From positions 1 to 64,000 of the forward strand of contig JALRMH010000079.1 of assembly GCA_026119935.1 (NCBI GenBank): 64,000 nucleotides of DNA, in the 5' to 3' direction. The DNA comes from Endothia cerciana. Its lineage: Eukaryota > Ascomycota > Sordariomycetes > Diaporthales > Cryphonectriaceae. A program made the position numbers and the translations under genes. Position 1 is the stretch's first letter, and each line of letters opens with the position of its first letter. The notes beneath the pieces are model-generated. The model had not been told where the DNA came from. It was given only the letters and a program-made list of their open reading frames with translations, and ran no database searches. This document shows positions 1-9,699 of this stretch, piece after piece.

Positions 1-383
1 ATATTTCTATCTTTTTCTTAAACTATAACTTATATATTTAATATTTATATTAAGTTTTATAGCAGCTTTATACTGCTAAATTATACTATAAGCTCTTTAA
101 ATACATTTTTTATTAAAAAAGTATTAAATTTCTTAAATTTATTCTTTTTACTTATAGTATTTCGATAGATTCTAATTAGATTTATATTATTAAAGAATAG
201 CTGAAGCTTAAAAGTTATTATAATATTTAAGTTTTTTTAAGCTTTTGCAACTTCTATTACTAGTTTATTAAAAGATATTTATAAATTACTGCACTTTTAA
301 CTGCTTTGTTAAAAAGAAGATAAAATAATTGAAAACTAAGAGAAGTATTTTTAATAATTATTAAGTTTAAAGCTTTTTAAAAA
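1..383. other. AT-rich sequence, no gene seen
   Basis: The stretch is dominated by A and T with frequent TA steps and stop codons in all frames. I recognise no domain or LTR end here. It is probably further RIP-degraded repeat sequence flanking the small LTR element that starts at 384. Confidence 0.6.
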
Positions 384-596
384 TATTACAAGTAGCAGGT
401 ATTATAAAGTAACAAGGCTAAAGGTTAAAAGCTAGCTAAAGCTAGCTATTTATATAAAAAGAAAGCTTACTAGCTTTAAGTTTAGGATTTTAAATTTAAA
501 CTTTAAATATTAGCTATTATATTATAATATAAGCTTTTAGCTAAGAGTACTTAATAAACTGACTTATATAATTCAAATCTACAAGCTTTACTAATA
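384..596 (+). repeat. Left LTR of the small gag-only element
   Basis: 213 bp, matching 2016-2195 plus 2424-2456 almost along its whole length, with differences nearly all C/T or G/A. It contains the palindromic stretch around AGCTAGCTAAAGCTAGCT. Confidence 0.75.
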
Positions 597-1580
597 ATTT
601 CTAATACTTCTTTTAAAAGTTATCTTAGTTAAAATGCTCTTAAAAGCAACTTGCTAGCAAGATGCTATTAAATCATCAGCTTTATATTCAGCTACTAACA
701 AACTAGCTTAAGATCAGCCTTTTATATAGCAACTTAAGGCTAAGATAGTCTGCTTACGTCGCTTTAAAGAGCTTTAAGACAAAGCAGCTAGCTTTTGCAG
801 CTCCCTTTAAGCTTTAAACTAATAGCAATCTAGTCGCTCTGCTTTATTAAGACGCTAGTGAAGATCTAGCAACTTGTCTAATTCGTCTAAGCCTGAAATT
901 AAAGTTAAAAATATTATTAAGCTAGCTATTTTATCCTTATTTTAATAGCGCGATAACTAGCTAGCAGATCTTCAGCAGGTATTCGATAAAGCATCCTGCT
1001 GTTACTATTCTAATTTATAAAAAATCCTTCTTGCTATAGACTATATTAATAGCAACCTCTGAGCGAAATAGAATTAAGAATATAGCAAAGATCAAGCAAC
1101 CTAGGACGAATTTCGAACCTAGTCTTTTAAAGCTTTAAAAATCGATGTAATCCCTTAGATTATCAAACAGCTAGAGAAAGCTATCTAGAGACCTGACTAA
1201 AGCCCTTCTGCCTTTTAAAACTATATCAAATCCTTAGAAGGCCACCTACCTTAAAAGTAAGATGAAATAATCTGTTTATACAAGCTATATACTAAGCTCT
1301 TACTAACACTTATTCAGTATATTAACAAAGCTTTGCTGACGATTCTTAAGACAAGAGACAAGCTGATTACTTTTGCAACTAGATTATAAGAATTCTAGAG
1401 AGAGCAGAAAATAGGCATATTAGAGACTCTTAATAACAGCAAAAAAGCAAACTCTGCTTAAGACTAAGGGTCTGAAACACTAGCTAAGTGCTAGCGAACT
1501 GAACCTGATTTATCAGAAATAAAGTGTTAGATTTATAGTAAGAAGGGCTATATTTCACAGCGATGTTAAGAAACGTAATA
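597..1580 (+). pseudogene. gag-like relic with CCHC zinc-knuckle remnant
   Basis: The reading frame is broken by many TAG/TAA codons. Near 1524-1569 a translated stretch reads K-C-stop-I-Y-S-K-K-G-Y-I-S-Q-R-C, which fits C-x2-C-x4-H-x4-C if the second Cys and the His were changed by transitions. This is the retroviral-type nucleocapsid knuckle. Upstream codons suggest a gag capsid region, but similarity cannot be judged by eye. No protease, RT or integrase motif follows before the right LTR. Confidence 0.55.
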
Positions 1581-1581
1581 A

Positions 1582-1965
1582 AGGCTGTCTAGTGCTTAGG
1601 AAATTAATAATTTAAAAGCTGTCTAGTGCTTAAGAAATTAATAATCTGAAGGCTGTCTAGTGCTTAGGAAATTAATAATCTGAAGACTGTCTAATACTTA
1701 AGAAACTATTGATCTGAGGAAGCTGTCTAGTGCTTTAGAAACTATTAATCAGAAGGCTGTCTAGCGCCTAGGAAGCTGTTGAAACTATTTAGTATTGAGA
1801 AAGACTAATAAGGCTGTCTAGTGCTTTAGAAACTATTAATCTAAAGGCTGTCTAGTGCTTGGGAAACTAATGAAACTTGTCTAGCGTTAAAGAAGACTGA
1901 AGAGGCTGTCTAGTGCTTTGAAAACTGTTGATCTGAAGGCTGTCTAGTGCCTAAGAAACTATTAA
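1582..1965 (+). repeat. Degenerate tandem repeat, about 11 units
   Basis: The core GGCTGTCTAGTGCTT recurs roughly every 30-40 bases, each time followed by a variant of AGGAAACTATTAATCTGAA. About eleven copies can be counted, with small length differences. It lies between the gag relic and the polypurine tract of the small LTR element. Confidence 0.85.
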
Positions 1966-2000
1966 GAGGGCTTCGGATCTGATTTGAGAGCGAATCGCAC

Positions 2001-2014
2001 GAAGAGAGAGATAG
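2001..2014 (+). other. Polypurine tract before right LTR
   Basis: GAAGAGAGAGATAG lies immediately before the right LTR (2016). Its position and near-purely purine composition match a plus-strand primer site of an LTR retrotransposon. Confidence 0.6.
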
Positions 2015-2015
2015 T

Positions 2016-2456
2016 TATTACAAGTAGCAGGTGTTATAAAGTGACAGGGCTAAGGGTTAAAGGCTAGCTAGAGCTAGCTATCTATATAAAAAGGAAGCTT
2101 ATTAGCTTTAGGCTTAAGACTTTAGGCTTAGACCTTAAGTATTAGCTATTATATTGCAATACAAGCTTTTAGTTAAAGGTACTTAATAAGCTGACTGTTA
2201 TAACAATAGCGCTAGTAGCTTACAGCGCTAGCGGACAACGGCGCTAGCAGCGTACAGGCTATTCCTTTTTAAATAGCTAGCAACTCGGCATATTGATTCT
2301 TTCTATACTGTAAGAATCAGTCTCTGTACTAACAGACACCCAGCAGCTATTAATCAAACAGCCTGTTCTCGCTATATTATTGTAACTCTGCCGGGCTTAT
2401 ATAATAAGTATTCTGACACTGACTTATATAATTTAAATTTACAAGCTTTACTAATA
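2016..2456 (+). repeat. Right LTR of the small element, split by a solo LTR
   Basis: The sequence matches the left LTR up to 2195, is interrupted by 2196-2418, then resumes with the rest of the LTR after a CTGAC duplication. Length without the insertion is 213 bp, the same as the left copy. It is less RIP-mutated than the left copy. Confidence 0.75.
2196..2418 (+). repeat. Solo LTR (223-bp family), TSD CTGAC
   Basis: The sequence starts TGTTATAAC and ends TTCTGACA. CTGAC occurs directly before (2191-2195) and after (2419-2423). Related copies are the LTR at 3082-3304, the inverted solo LTR at 5953-6175 and the 27-bp remnant at 5566-5592. It contains several GCGCTAGC-type short palindromes near its start. 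Confidence 0.9.
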
Positions 2457-2894
2457 ACTAATTAAGTTTATATTAATAAGAGTAGTATTAAAATAAAAAC
2501 CTGTAAATATAGAAATATATTAAATAATATATATAAGTATTTACTATTTTTAAAGCTTTTAAATATATATATATTTAGAACTTAGATTAATAACTAAAGA
2601 GTATTAATAAGATTTATTTAACTATAGGAAATATCTGTTTCTATATACTCTACTTTTTAATATAAATAAGTTAAATAGCAATATATTTAAGTTATTTAAA
2701 TATCTTTAAATAGCTGATATTCTAAGCTATCTATCCTAATTAGCTGAACTTATAACTCTAACTTTAAATTATATAATTATAGTTTATATCTTGTTAAAGG
2801 CAAGTATTAAACTTCTGCTATTTTAAAAAGTCTACTCTAAGTAGCCTGTTGCTGCACTTATTATTATAACCTGTATATTAAATAAATTATAATA
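2457..2894 (-). repeat. 3' LTR of the inverted Gypsy derivative (truncated)
   Basis: It aligns along its length with 14717-15153 on the same strand, with transitions throughout (for example both share CTATAGGAAATATCTGTT). On the minus strand it begins TATTATAATT, a RIP version of the family start TGTTATGACC. The far end is missing at 2457. Confidence 0.75.
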
Positions 2895-3081
2895 TTATTG
2901 ATTTTAAAGAGTTTCCTTTTTTATAGTCTTTATCACTGCTTAGAATAAAAAGCGTTCTTTATAATAAGCTATTAAATATAGTTCTAAATCTTTATCTTTA
3001 AATTTTTAAATCTTCTTTTTAAGTTCCTTCTTAAAAGTACTAGAATAATCTAAGTTATTATTATTTAAAACTATATTATAG

Positions 3082-3304
3082 TGTTATAACAACAGCGCTA
3101 GTAGCCTACAGCGCTAGCAGATAATAGCGCTAGCAGCATACAGGTTATTTCTTTTTAAATAGCTAGCAACTTAATATATTAGTTCTTTCTATACTATAAG
3201 AATTAGTCTTTATACTAACAGACATCTAGCAGCTATCAACCAGACAGCCTGTTCTCTTTATATTATTATAACTCTACTAGGCTTATATAATAGGTGTTTT
3301 AATA
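3082..3304 (+). repeat. 5' LTR of the 223-bp family
   Basis: It starts TGTTATAACAACAGCGCTAG and ends TTTTAATA (a RIP form of TTCTGACA). It has the same length as the solo LTRs at 2196-2418 and 5953-6175, and is preceded by the duplication TATAG. Confidence 0.85.
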
Positions 3305-5109
3305 ATTTTGATTTTTTTTTAAAAAGCCCTCTAGAGCTATAATAACGAATTCTCCTGCTCCTAGATTAAGCAGCCCCTGTACGAGAAGCCGACGAGTAGC
3401 TAGCAACCTGCTTAAAGAAGGACAGCGTCTATCTAATACCGAGATCCTCGCAGCTACCTAAGCTCGCATTCAAGAGCTAGAGGAATTGATATAAGTATAA
3501 GAGACCCTCCGAGCCTTAGAACAACAAGTCTAAAGGCCCTTACAAAGCTCTCGCTAGCTAAGTAATAGTAGTTCGAATGCGTTAAGCGATAAAGATATTA
3601 AGATTTCTAACATCGCTATCCTTGTATATTAGGCTACTTATTAACAGCGAGATAACTAGCTATACGATTTATAATAAAAGTTCAAAGCGTTTTCAAAGAA
3701 GTTTCGCAAGGATAAGAAGAAGATCCTTGTAGCTCTCGACTATACTAACTCTAAATGCTATGCAAGATAGGATCGATACTTCGAAGAATAGATAGAGGAG
3801 AACTAGCAAATATATTAAAAAGACTAGGAATACTTTAAGGAATAGTCGAAAGGATTACTGTACTATATTAATCAAAGCACTAGTAGCTTTATTTTGCAAT
3901 TTGAAGATGCTTATTAAAGGGAAGGCTAACACTTACTAGCTTTTCATAACTATCTTAATATATTAAAAAAACAGAGAGACGCTCCTCTCGAATTAGAATC
4001 TCACAGAGCTTTATACTACTATAGGAAACTCACTAGCGACCTTAAGGCGAGAATCCGACTCTAAGTTAGCAAACTGCTAACAACTCGCGCATTTATAGTA
4101 GAAACTGCTACTCGAGTTTATAAGGAAGACAAAGAGCTATAACAGCTATAGCAGAAGCGAAAAGCCCCTGCTGATAGTGAAAACTTAGGAAAGAGCTTAT
4201 AACGACGACTTAATTAACAAACTTCGAATCGCTCTCTTATTCTTTATTGTTTTAAAACTAACAAGGCGCTAGCGCAACAGAGCGGAAACTAGAGCAAGTC
4301 TTCGTCGAACTTAAAGCAAAACTCTATAAGCAAAGATAGAACTCTACTTTAGTGTTTTCTCTATTAGAGTACTGCTTATTTAGCTAACAAGTGCTTTTAT
4401 AAAGCTTATATTTAAAGAGCTTTTAACTACTCTACTTAAAAATAAAAAAACTAATAATAGCTAAAGATGCTATCTTACCTTCTTTAGCCTTTTTAATTAT
4501 AAGAATTATACTTTGCTTTTTTATTCAAGCTAGTATCTTTATTAATAAAAAAAAGCTAGATATCTATACAAACCTTAATAATAGTATAAAGGTTAACTTT
4601 ATTAGCTATTAGTTTACTTTATAATATTATCTATTTATATTATTTATTCCTGCTCTTTTAATTAAAGCTGTTAGTTGCATTTCTATTCTTATTTATAGCA
4701 TTTTTATTATTTCTCTTTCTATTACTAATAGCAAGAGTATTACTTATTCTTTTTAAAAACATTATATTATAATCGATTATAATTCAACGCTAGATAGCAG
4801 TCTAGTCTTACTATTTATATTTACCTTATAAGACTAGGATATCTATATTATTGCAAAGGCTTAGAAATAATAGTTTAATTCTACTTAGTATAAAATTCTT
4901 TTTATTATTTAGTTTATATAAGTCTGCTGAAACTATATATATATATATATTATAGTTAGATTGATAGAAGAGGATTTTCCTGTTAATGCTAGTATTCCGC
5001 TACTCACTACTAAAGAGCACGCCGGTCTACTGCTAGAGCTCCGATAGTAGAGCAATATATTCGACGATTCAAATGCAAAGATTATCCCAGCTTATAAATA
5101 TACCGATTA

Positions 5110-5571
5110 TGCTATTAATCTACAAGACAGCACCGAACTCCTTTACAGACTTATCTACCTTTTATTACAGAGAGAGTTAGATAAGCTTCGCTAGTACCTC
5201 GATGACAATCAGAATGCAGGTCGCATTCGACCCTTTAAGAGTTCGGCTGGCGCCCTTATTCTTTTTATGCTAAAAAATAATAGCTCTCTGCGCTTATGCA
5301 TCGACTATCGTAGCCTTAACAAAGTCTCGATTAAGAACTGCTACTTATTACCTTTGATTTCGGAAATTCTCGATCGAGTTCAGTCAGCTAAGATTTTCTC
5401 TAAGTTAGACCTTAAGGATGTGTATTATCGTATCTGTATCTGAGAAGGAGACGAGTAGAAGACTGCTTTTCGCACACAATACAGCTACTTCGAATTTGTA
5501 GTTATACTAATAAGCTTTACGAATACCCCTGCTACTTTTCAGCACTATATCTATAAAGCGCTTCGAGGGCT
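5110..5571 (+). pseudogene. Reverse transcriptase fragment (Ty3/Gypsy)
   Basis: Translation gives clear RT landmarks: LRLCIDYRSLNKVSIKN near 5300-5350, then FSKLDLKDVYYRICI near 5395-5440, then TAFRTQYSYFEFV near 5460-5500. Stops replace residues expected to be Trp and Arg, consistent with RIP. The fragment ends at about 5571, before the catalytic YxDD box, where sequence switches to an LTR end. Confidence 0.85.
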
Positions 5572-5592
5572 TATATAATAGGTATTCTAATA
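5566..5592 (+). repeat. 27-bp remnant of a 3' LTR
   Basis: GGGCTTATATAATAGGTATT and the following CTAATA match the last bases of the 223-bp LTR at 3280-3304 and 2395-2418. It is immediately followed by TATAG, the same 5-mer that precedes the 5' LTR. Confidence 0.75.
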
Positions 5593-5952
5593 TATAGATT
5601 AAGCCTTTTCTACTTATTACTAATTATTATACCTTTTCAAATACTTTAAAGAACTATCTTAAGCCTTCTTTTATTAAGAAATATATTAAGCATTTATTAT
5701 TATAGTAGAACGTCTAATCAAAGCGTTTATAGTTGCTAATAAAGTCTAATACTTACTTTAATAAGATATTTTTACTTAGATAATTAAGTTTTTATTATTA
5801 AAAGATATTCACTTATTATTCTTTTTAAACTAGTTGCTATTATAGCTTTTTAAATTATTTATATTTTCTTATAAAGTGCTTATACTTCTTATAATTAAAA
5901 CATTTCATATTATTATTTAATCTTTTTATAAATTAATAATTTACTATATTTA

Positions 5953-6175
5953 TATCAGAATACTTATTATATAAGCTTAGCAGAGTCACAATGATATAGT
6001 AAGAACAGGCTGTCTGGTTGATAGCTGCTAGGTGTTTATTAGTACAGAGACTGATTCTTATAGTATAGAAAGAACTAGTGTGCTGAGTCGCTAGCTATTT
6101 AAAGAGGAATAGCCTGTGCGCTGCTAGCGCCGTTGTCTGCTAGCGCTGTAGGCTACTAGCGCTGTTATTGTAACA
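5953..6175 (-). repeat. Inverted solo LTR (223-bp family), TSD ATTTA
   Basis: It is the reverse complement of the family LTR, 223 bp, ending GCTGTTATTGTAACA on the plus strand. ATTTA occurs just before (5948-5952) and just after (6176-6180). It interrupts the gag relic of the inverted Gypsy derivative. Confidence 0.9.
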
Positions 6176-7030
6176 ATTTAGTTCTATTAATTTAATATAA
6201 ATATTTCTGCTTTATATTATACTTTAATACTAGGTTTTACTTTAATTCTTAAATTAGAACTTTCTATTATTATTAAACTATAAGCACTATATTAATTAGC
6301 TTTCTTTTTTTTTAGATTTTTCTATTTATTATTTATAAAGATAATTATTAATCTAAATAGCTATATTTATAAATATTATAAAGTCCTCAAGCTAATCTTA
6401 TTTAAAGATTTCATCTTTAACTTTATTTTTAAATCCTTTATAGTAATATTCTATAAGGTTTTTATCTTCTTATAAGAGTTATACTACAAGTTATTTAAAT
6501 TTAACTATATAGGCTAAAGCTAATTTGATTTATTTAAAGTTTATTAACTATTAAGCTGTTATACGTTCTTTATTAGGGTTACTAAAGGTTTCTTTAAAAG
6601 CTTTCTTAAAACCTGCAAAAGAGTCGAATATTTCCTTAGTGCTTTTAATATATATATTAAAGTTGTTAGCATGTTCTAGATAGTCGTAAAGAGAAAGTTT
6701 ATACTAGATAAAAGCGTCTTTTTTAAAGTGAGTTTTAATAAAAATAACCTTCTCTAATTCTATAATAAATTAAAAGGTGTTATATAAGAAATAAGCTTTA
6801 TAATAAGTAAAGTATCTTTAAAAGAGCTTCTAAGTACTATTATATATAGCTAGCTTATCTATCTTATAGCTTTTATTACTAATAATAATAAAAGCTTAAG
6901 TGCTATACTAAATCTAAGCTTATTAAGTTTAAATAATATTTTCTTATTATTATTAATATAGCTAAAGTTATTTAATATATTAAATAAGCTAAATCACTTA
7001 CTAGACTAGTTTCTTTAAAGTTAATTATAT

Positions 7031-7524
7031 TGTTATAATCTATCTAATATACAGGTCACGAACTAGAGCACCTAGAACAACTGTCTGAAAGACAAAGGAA
7101 GAATTCAACACCCTAGGAACTAAGGCTTATATAAGCAAGGGTTAGGGTTACAGGATCAGGATAGATCGGTAGGTGATCCAGGATGATCCGGATCAGTTAG
7201 ATCACCTAGGTGATCTAGGTAATTCGGATCAGTTAGATTACCTAGGTAATCCAGGTGATCTAATAAACACTACTAACAGAACTAAAGAGCTAGATATATA
7301 AGGACATATTTATTTCCTTTAGATAAATCATTATATATAGCTCTTTAGTCGTCAATCTAAGTATTAGATTACATCCTATTCTGATAGCTCTAAAAGCAGT
7401 GAACACTTGTATAGATAACCTAGTTGTATTTCTATATTCAAAGCTTATATTTCGACACTGCTTTTATTAATATAAACCTAATCAGTACTTAAAGATCTTT
7501 TAGATTACTATAGTGCTTATTATA
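7031..7524 (+). repeat. 5' LTR of the chromodomain Gypsy element
   Basis: 494 bp, matching 14091-14584 end to end. It contains GATATATAAGG, a likely TATA box, and an internal near-duplicate of about 36 bp built on GATCACCTAGGTGATC. It has many more RIP-type transitions than the 3' LTR. Confidence 0.9.
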
Positions 7525-7599
7525 TTTTAACGACTCTTATTCAGGAACAGTTTAGTATTAACCCTTTGAATAATACAGAAATACAATAGCTCTAGGAAC

Positions 7600-8650
7600 C
7601 CTTTCTTTATCCTTGTACAGCGTACAACCTACTCAGGAAGAACTTATCTAGCAAGTCTTCTAGCTTACTTAATGTATTAAATAACTCTACTTATATTAGC
7701 AATAGCAGGAGAACATTATTTAAGCTTAGCAGGGGCAAATTCAGTATAGCACCTAGGCCCTTACTATTATTAATAATAACAGGGGCTATAAGATAGATAA
7801 ACTAGCTATATACAACAGCACCTAAAAACTCCTTTAAAGATTCCTCACCTACTATAAGGCGTACTTCTTGTATAATGCCTCTTAGTTCACTACAGAACCT
7901 GAGAAGGTTATCCTTGCCGGAACTTGCCTCGAGAAGGATGCTCTCATCTAGTACGAACCTTCTCTCTGCAACCATCTGGAATACACTGACGACCCTGAGG
8001 CACGCACTAAGGGCACTAAGGAAATGTTTAGTTCCTTCGCAGGTTTCGAAAAGGCCCTTAGAGAAACCTTCAGCAACCCTAACGAAGAACACACTACAGC
8101 TCAGCAGTTAATAGACCTCAAATAAACTAAGTCAGCATCAGCCTATATAGTCAGGTTCAAGCAACTTGCAGTATGTCTTCTATAAGAAGATAAGAATCTT
8201 ATAGAATACTACTATAAAGGACTTAAGGACGAAGTTAAAGACGAGATCTTTAAACAGGATTAGCCTGAAGACTTTACGACGTTTGCAAATACAGCTATTA
8301 GGATTAATAACTGTCTCTATAAATAACAGATAGAGAAGTCTAAAAAAGGAAAAAGCTAAAACATGTAGCGCTCGCAGCTAAGTAATAGCAAGAAGTTCTA
8401 ACTTAAGAATTAAGGTAGAAACTAGCGCTAGAGTATAATATAAAGCAGAAGTACTTATACTAGCTTAATAGAACTAGATATAGTTAACTATTAGTTTATA
8501 GGAAAACTAAATAATAGCATTAAGTGCTATAATTATAGCAAGTACAGCTACTTTATATAAGAATATAAATAACTTAAGAAATTATAATAATAATTAGTCT
8601 AAGAAGGATGATAAATAAATATCCTTTAATAATAAGAATCTAATCAGCTG
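7600..8650 (+). pseudogene. gag relic, chromodomain Gypsy element
   Basis: Open stretches alternate with TAG/TAA codons. Near 8000-8300 the text reads as a capsid region (for example EMFSSFAGFEKALRETFSNP in one frame). At about 8518-8566 K-C-Y-N-Y-S-K-Y-S-Y-F-I-stop-E-Y fits a mutated C-x2-C-x4-H-x4-C knuckle. The homologous region occurs inverted at 2895-7030. Confidence 0.7.
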
Positions 8651-9699
8651 AGTAATAATATCTTATTAGAGTAAGTATTAGACTTTATCTGTAACTACAG
8701 ACTCTTTAACTAAATGTTCTGCTTTAATAATAAATATTTAATATATCTTTTAGAGAAAGAAGGCTTAGGATAGTTCTTTAAAACACTTAAGAAGATATAA
8801 TAACTAGTAAAGGGTAAAAAGGGCCTAGTTTATAACACGATCTTAAAAGACAGCGACTCGGACTGCTCGAGCACCTTCGAAAAGGAACTCGAAGAGAAGA
8901 TTCAGAAACTTGAGGATAAAGACCTAGGACTATATAGGATAGCCTACTATAAGAAACACCTCCTATCTTAAGCAACTACGGAAACTACGAGGAAAGAAAT
9001 ACCTTAAGACTAATAGCTAGACGATATACTAGAACTTATTATTCTAAGAACGAAAGATAAAGACACTACAAGCGAAAAGAAAGCTTATAATCAGGACTCA
9101 GACTAGGGATATATTACTCTAAATTCAAAGGTTGAATATATAATATATAGACTCAACCTTAGGGAACTCTTTACTATAGTCTCTATCTAGAACATTAATA
9201 CTGAATAGTTAAAAGACCCTAGAGTCAGCCTAATTAATAAGAGATATTATAAACTTGCATAGGTCTTATATACGTACTATAGCTGCAAGGTACACTTTAT
9301 AGAGAAAGTTAAATATAAGTAGTTCCTAGTTAGAGAGTTTAGCTAGATTATCCAAGTAGTCGAGGAACCCTACCTATAGTTTAGAAAAGTTCTTAATAGA
9401 AAGTATAATAACGCTTATATTAGATTACTAGATAATTATTTTAAAGAATGCGTTAATAAAGAAATCAAATAGTAGCAGTGCAAAACTACTGACTGCACTA
9501 TCTATATCTATAATAAGGTTTGAGACTAGCACATGCACTAGAATAACTAGGAACGACGCAAGCACAGCTAACAGCAAGCTAAAAGGCTAGCTTAAGAAGC
9601 AGCTTATAGAATGAAGGAATCCTTAAAAGAGAAGGATTGCTTATAATAAGACTATAGACAATCAGGGCTTAAAGGTCCTTATATATTGCAGAACAAGAC

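Larger units (their letters stand above)
384..2456 (+). mobile_element. Small gag-only LTR retrotransposon, RIP-degraded
   Basis: Two direct repeats (384-596 and 2016-2456) flank an internal region of about 1.4 kb. Once a 223-bp solo LTR plus its 5-bp duplication is subtracted from the right copy, both repeats are 213 bp. A purine-rich tract (2001-2014) sits directly before the right LTR, as expected for plus-strand priming. The interior shows a gag-like region with a CCHC knuckle relic, then a tandem repeat, and no room for reverse transcriptase or integrase. It is therefore probably non-autonomous. LTR termini read TATTA...TAATA, consistent with original TGTTA...TAACA after RIP. The flanking 5-mers do not match, so the target duplication is not confirmed. 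Confidence 0.75.
3082..5592 (+). mobile_element. Gypsy element with 223-bp LTR, pol and 3' LTR mostly deleted
   Basis: A 223-bp 5' LTR (3082-3304) is followed by a gag-like region (about 3390-4300) and a Ty3/Gypsy reverse transcriptase fragment (5110-5571). The element then jumps into the last 27 bp of the LTR (5566-5592). TATAG flanks both ends (3077-3081 and 5593-5597), so the outer boundaries are original while RNase H, integrase and about 200 bp of the 3' LTR are gone. Bases 4440-4960 are especially AT-rich and show no recognisable domain. It is inserted in the gag of the inverted derivative. Confidence 0.8.
2895..7030 (-). pseudogene. gag relic of the inverted Gypsy derivative (interrupted)
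   Basis: Minus-strand 7030-6176 and 5952-5598, then 3076-2895, run parallel to the gag region 7660-9020 of the plus-strand copy. For example, minus-strand text near 6600 matches the 8000-8110 stretch, and minus-strand text near 5900 matches the CCHC-knuckle stretch at 8515-8570. Nearly every difference is a transition, and stops are everywhere. The foreign elements 3082-5592 and 5953-6175 sit inside this span. It is a non-coding relic. Confidence 0.75.

Noticed and set aside
1582..1965. Regularly spaced repeats as a CRISPR-like array
   Set aside because: Unit length and sequence drift, there are no unique spacers, and the setting is a eukaryotic retrotransposon.
7138..7152. Telomere-like GGGTTAGGGTT text (also near 14200, and CCCTAACCCT near 15940 and 18625)
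   Set aside because: The copies are single or double units within LTRs or unique sequence; there is no tandem array, so this is not a telomere.
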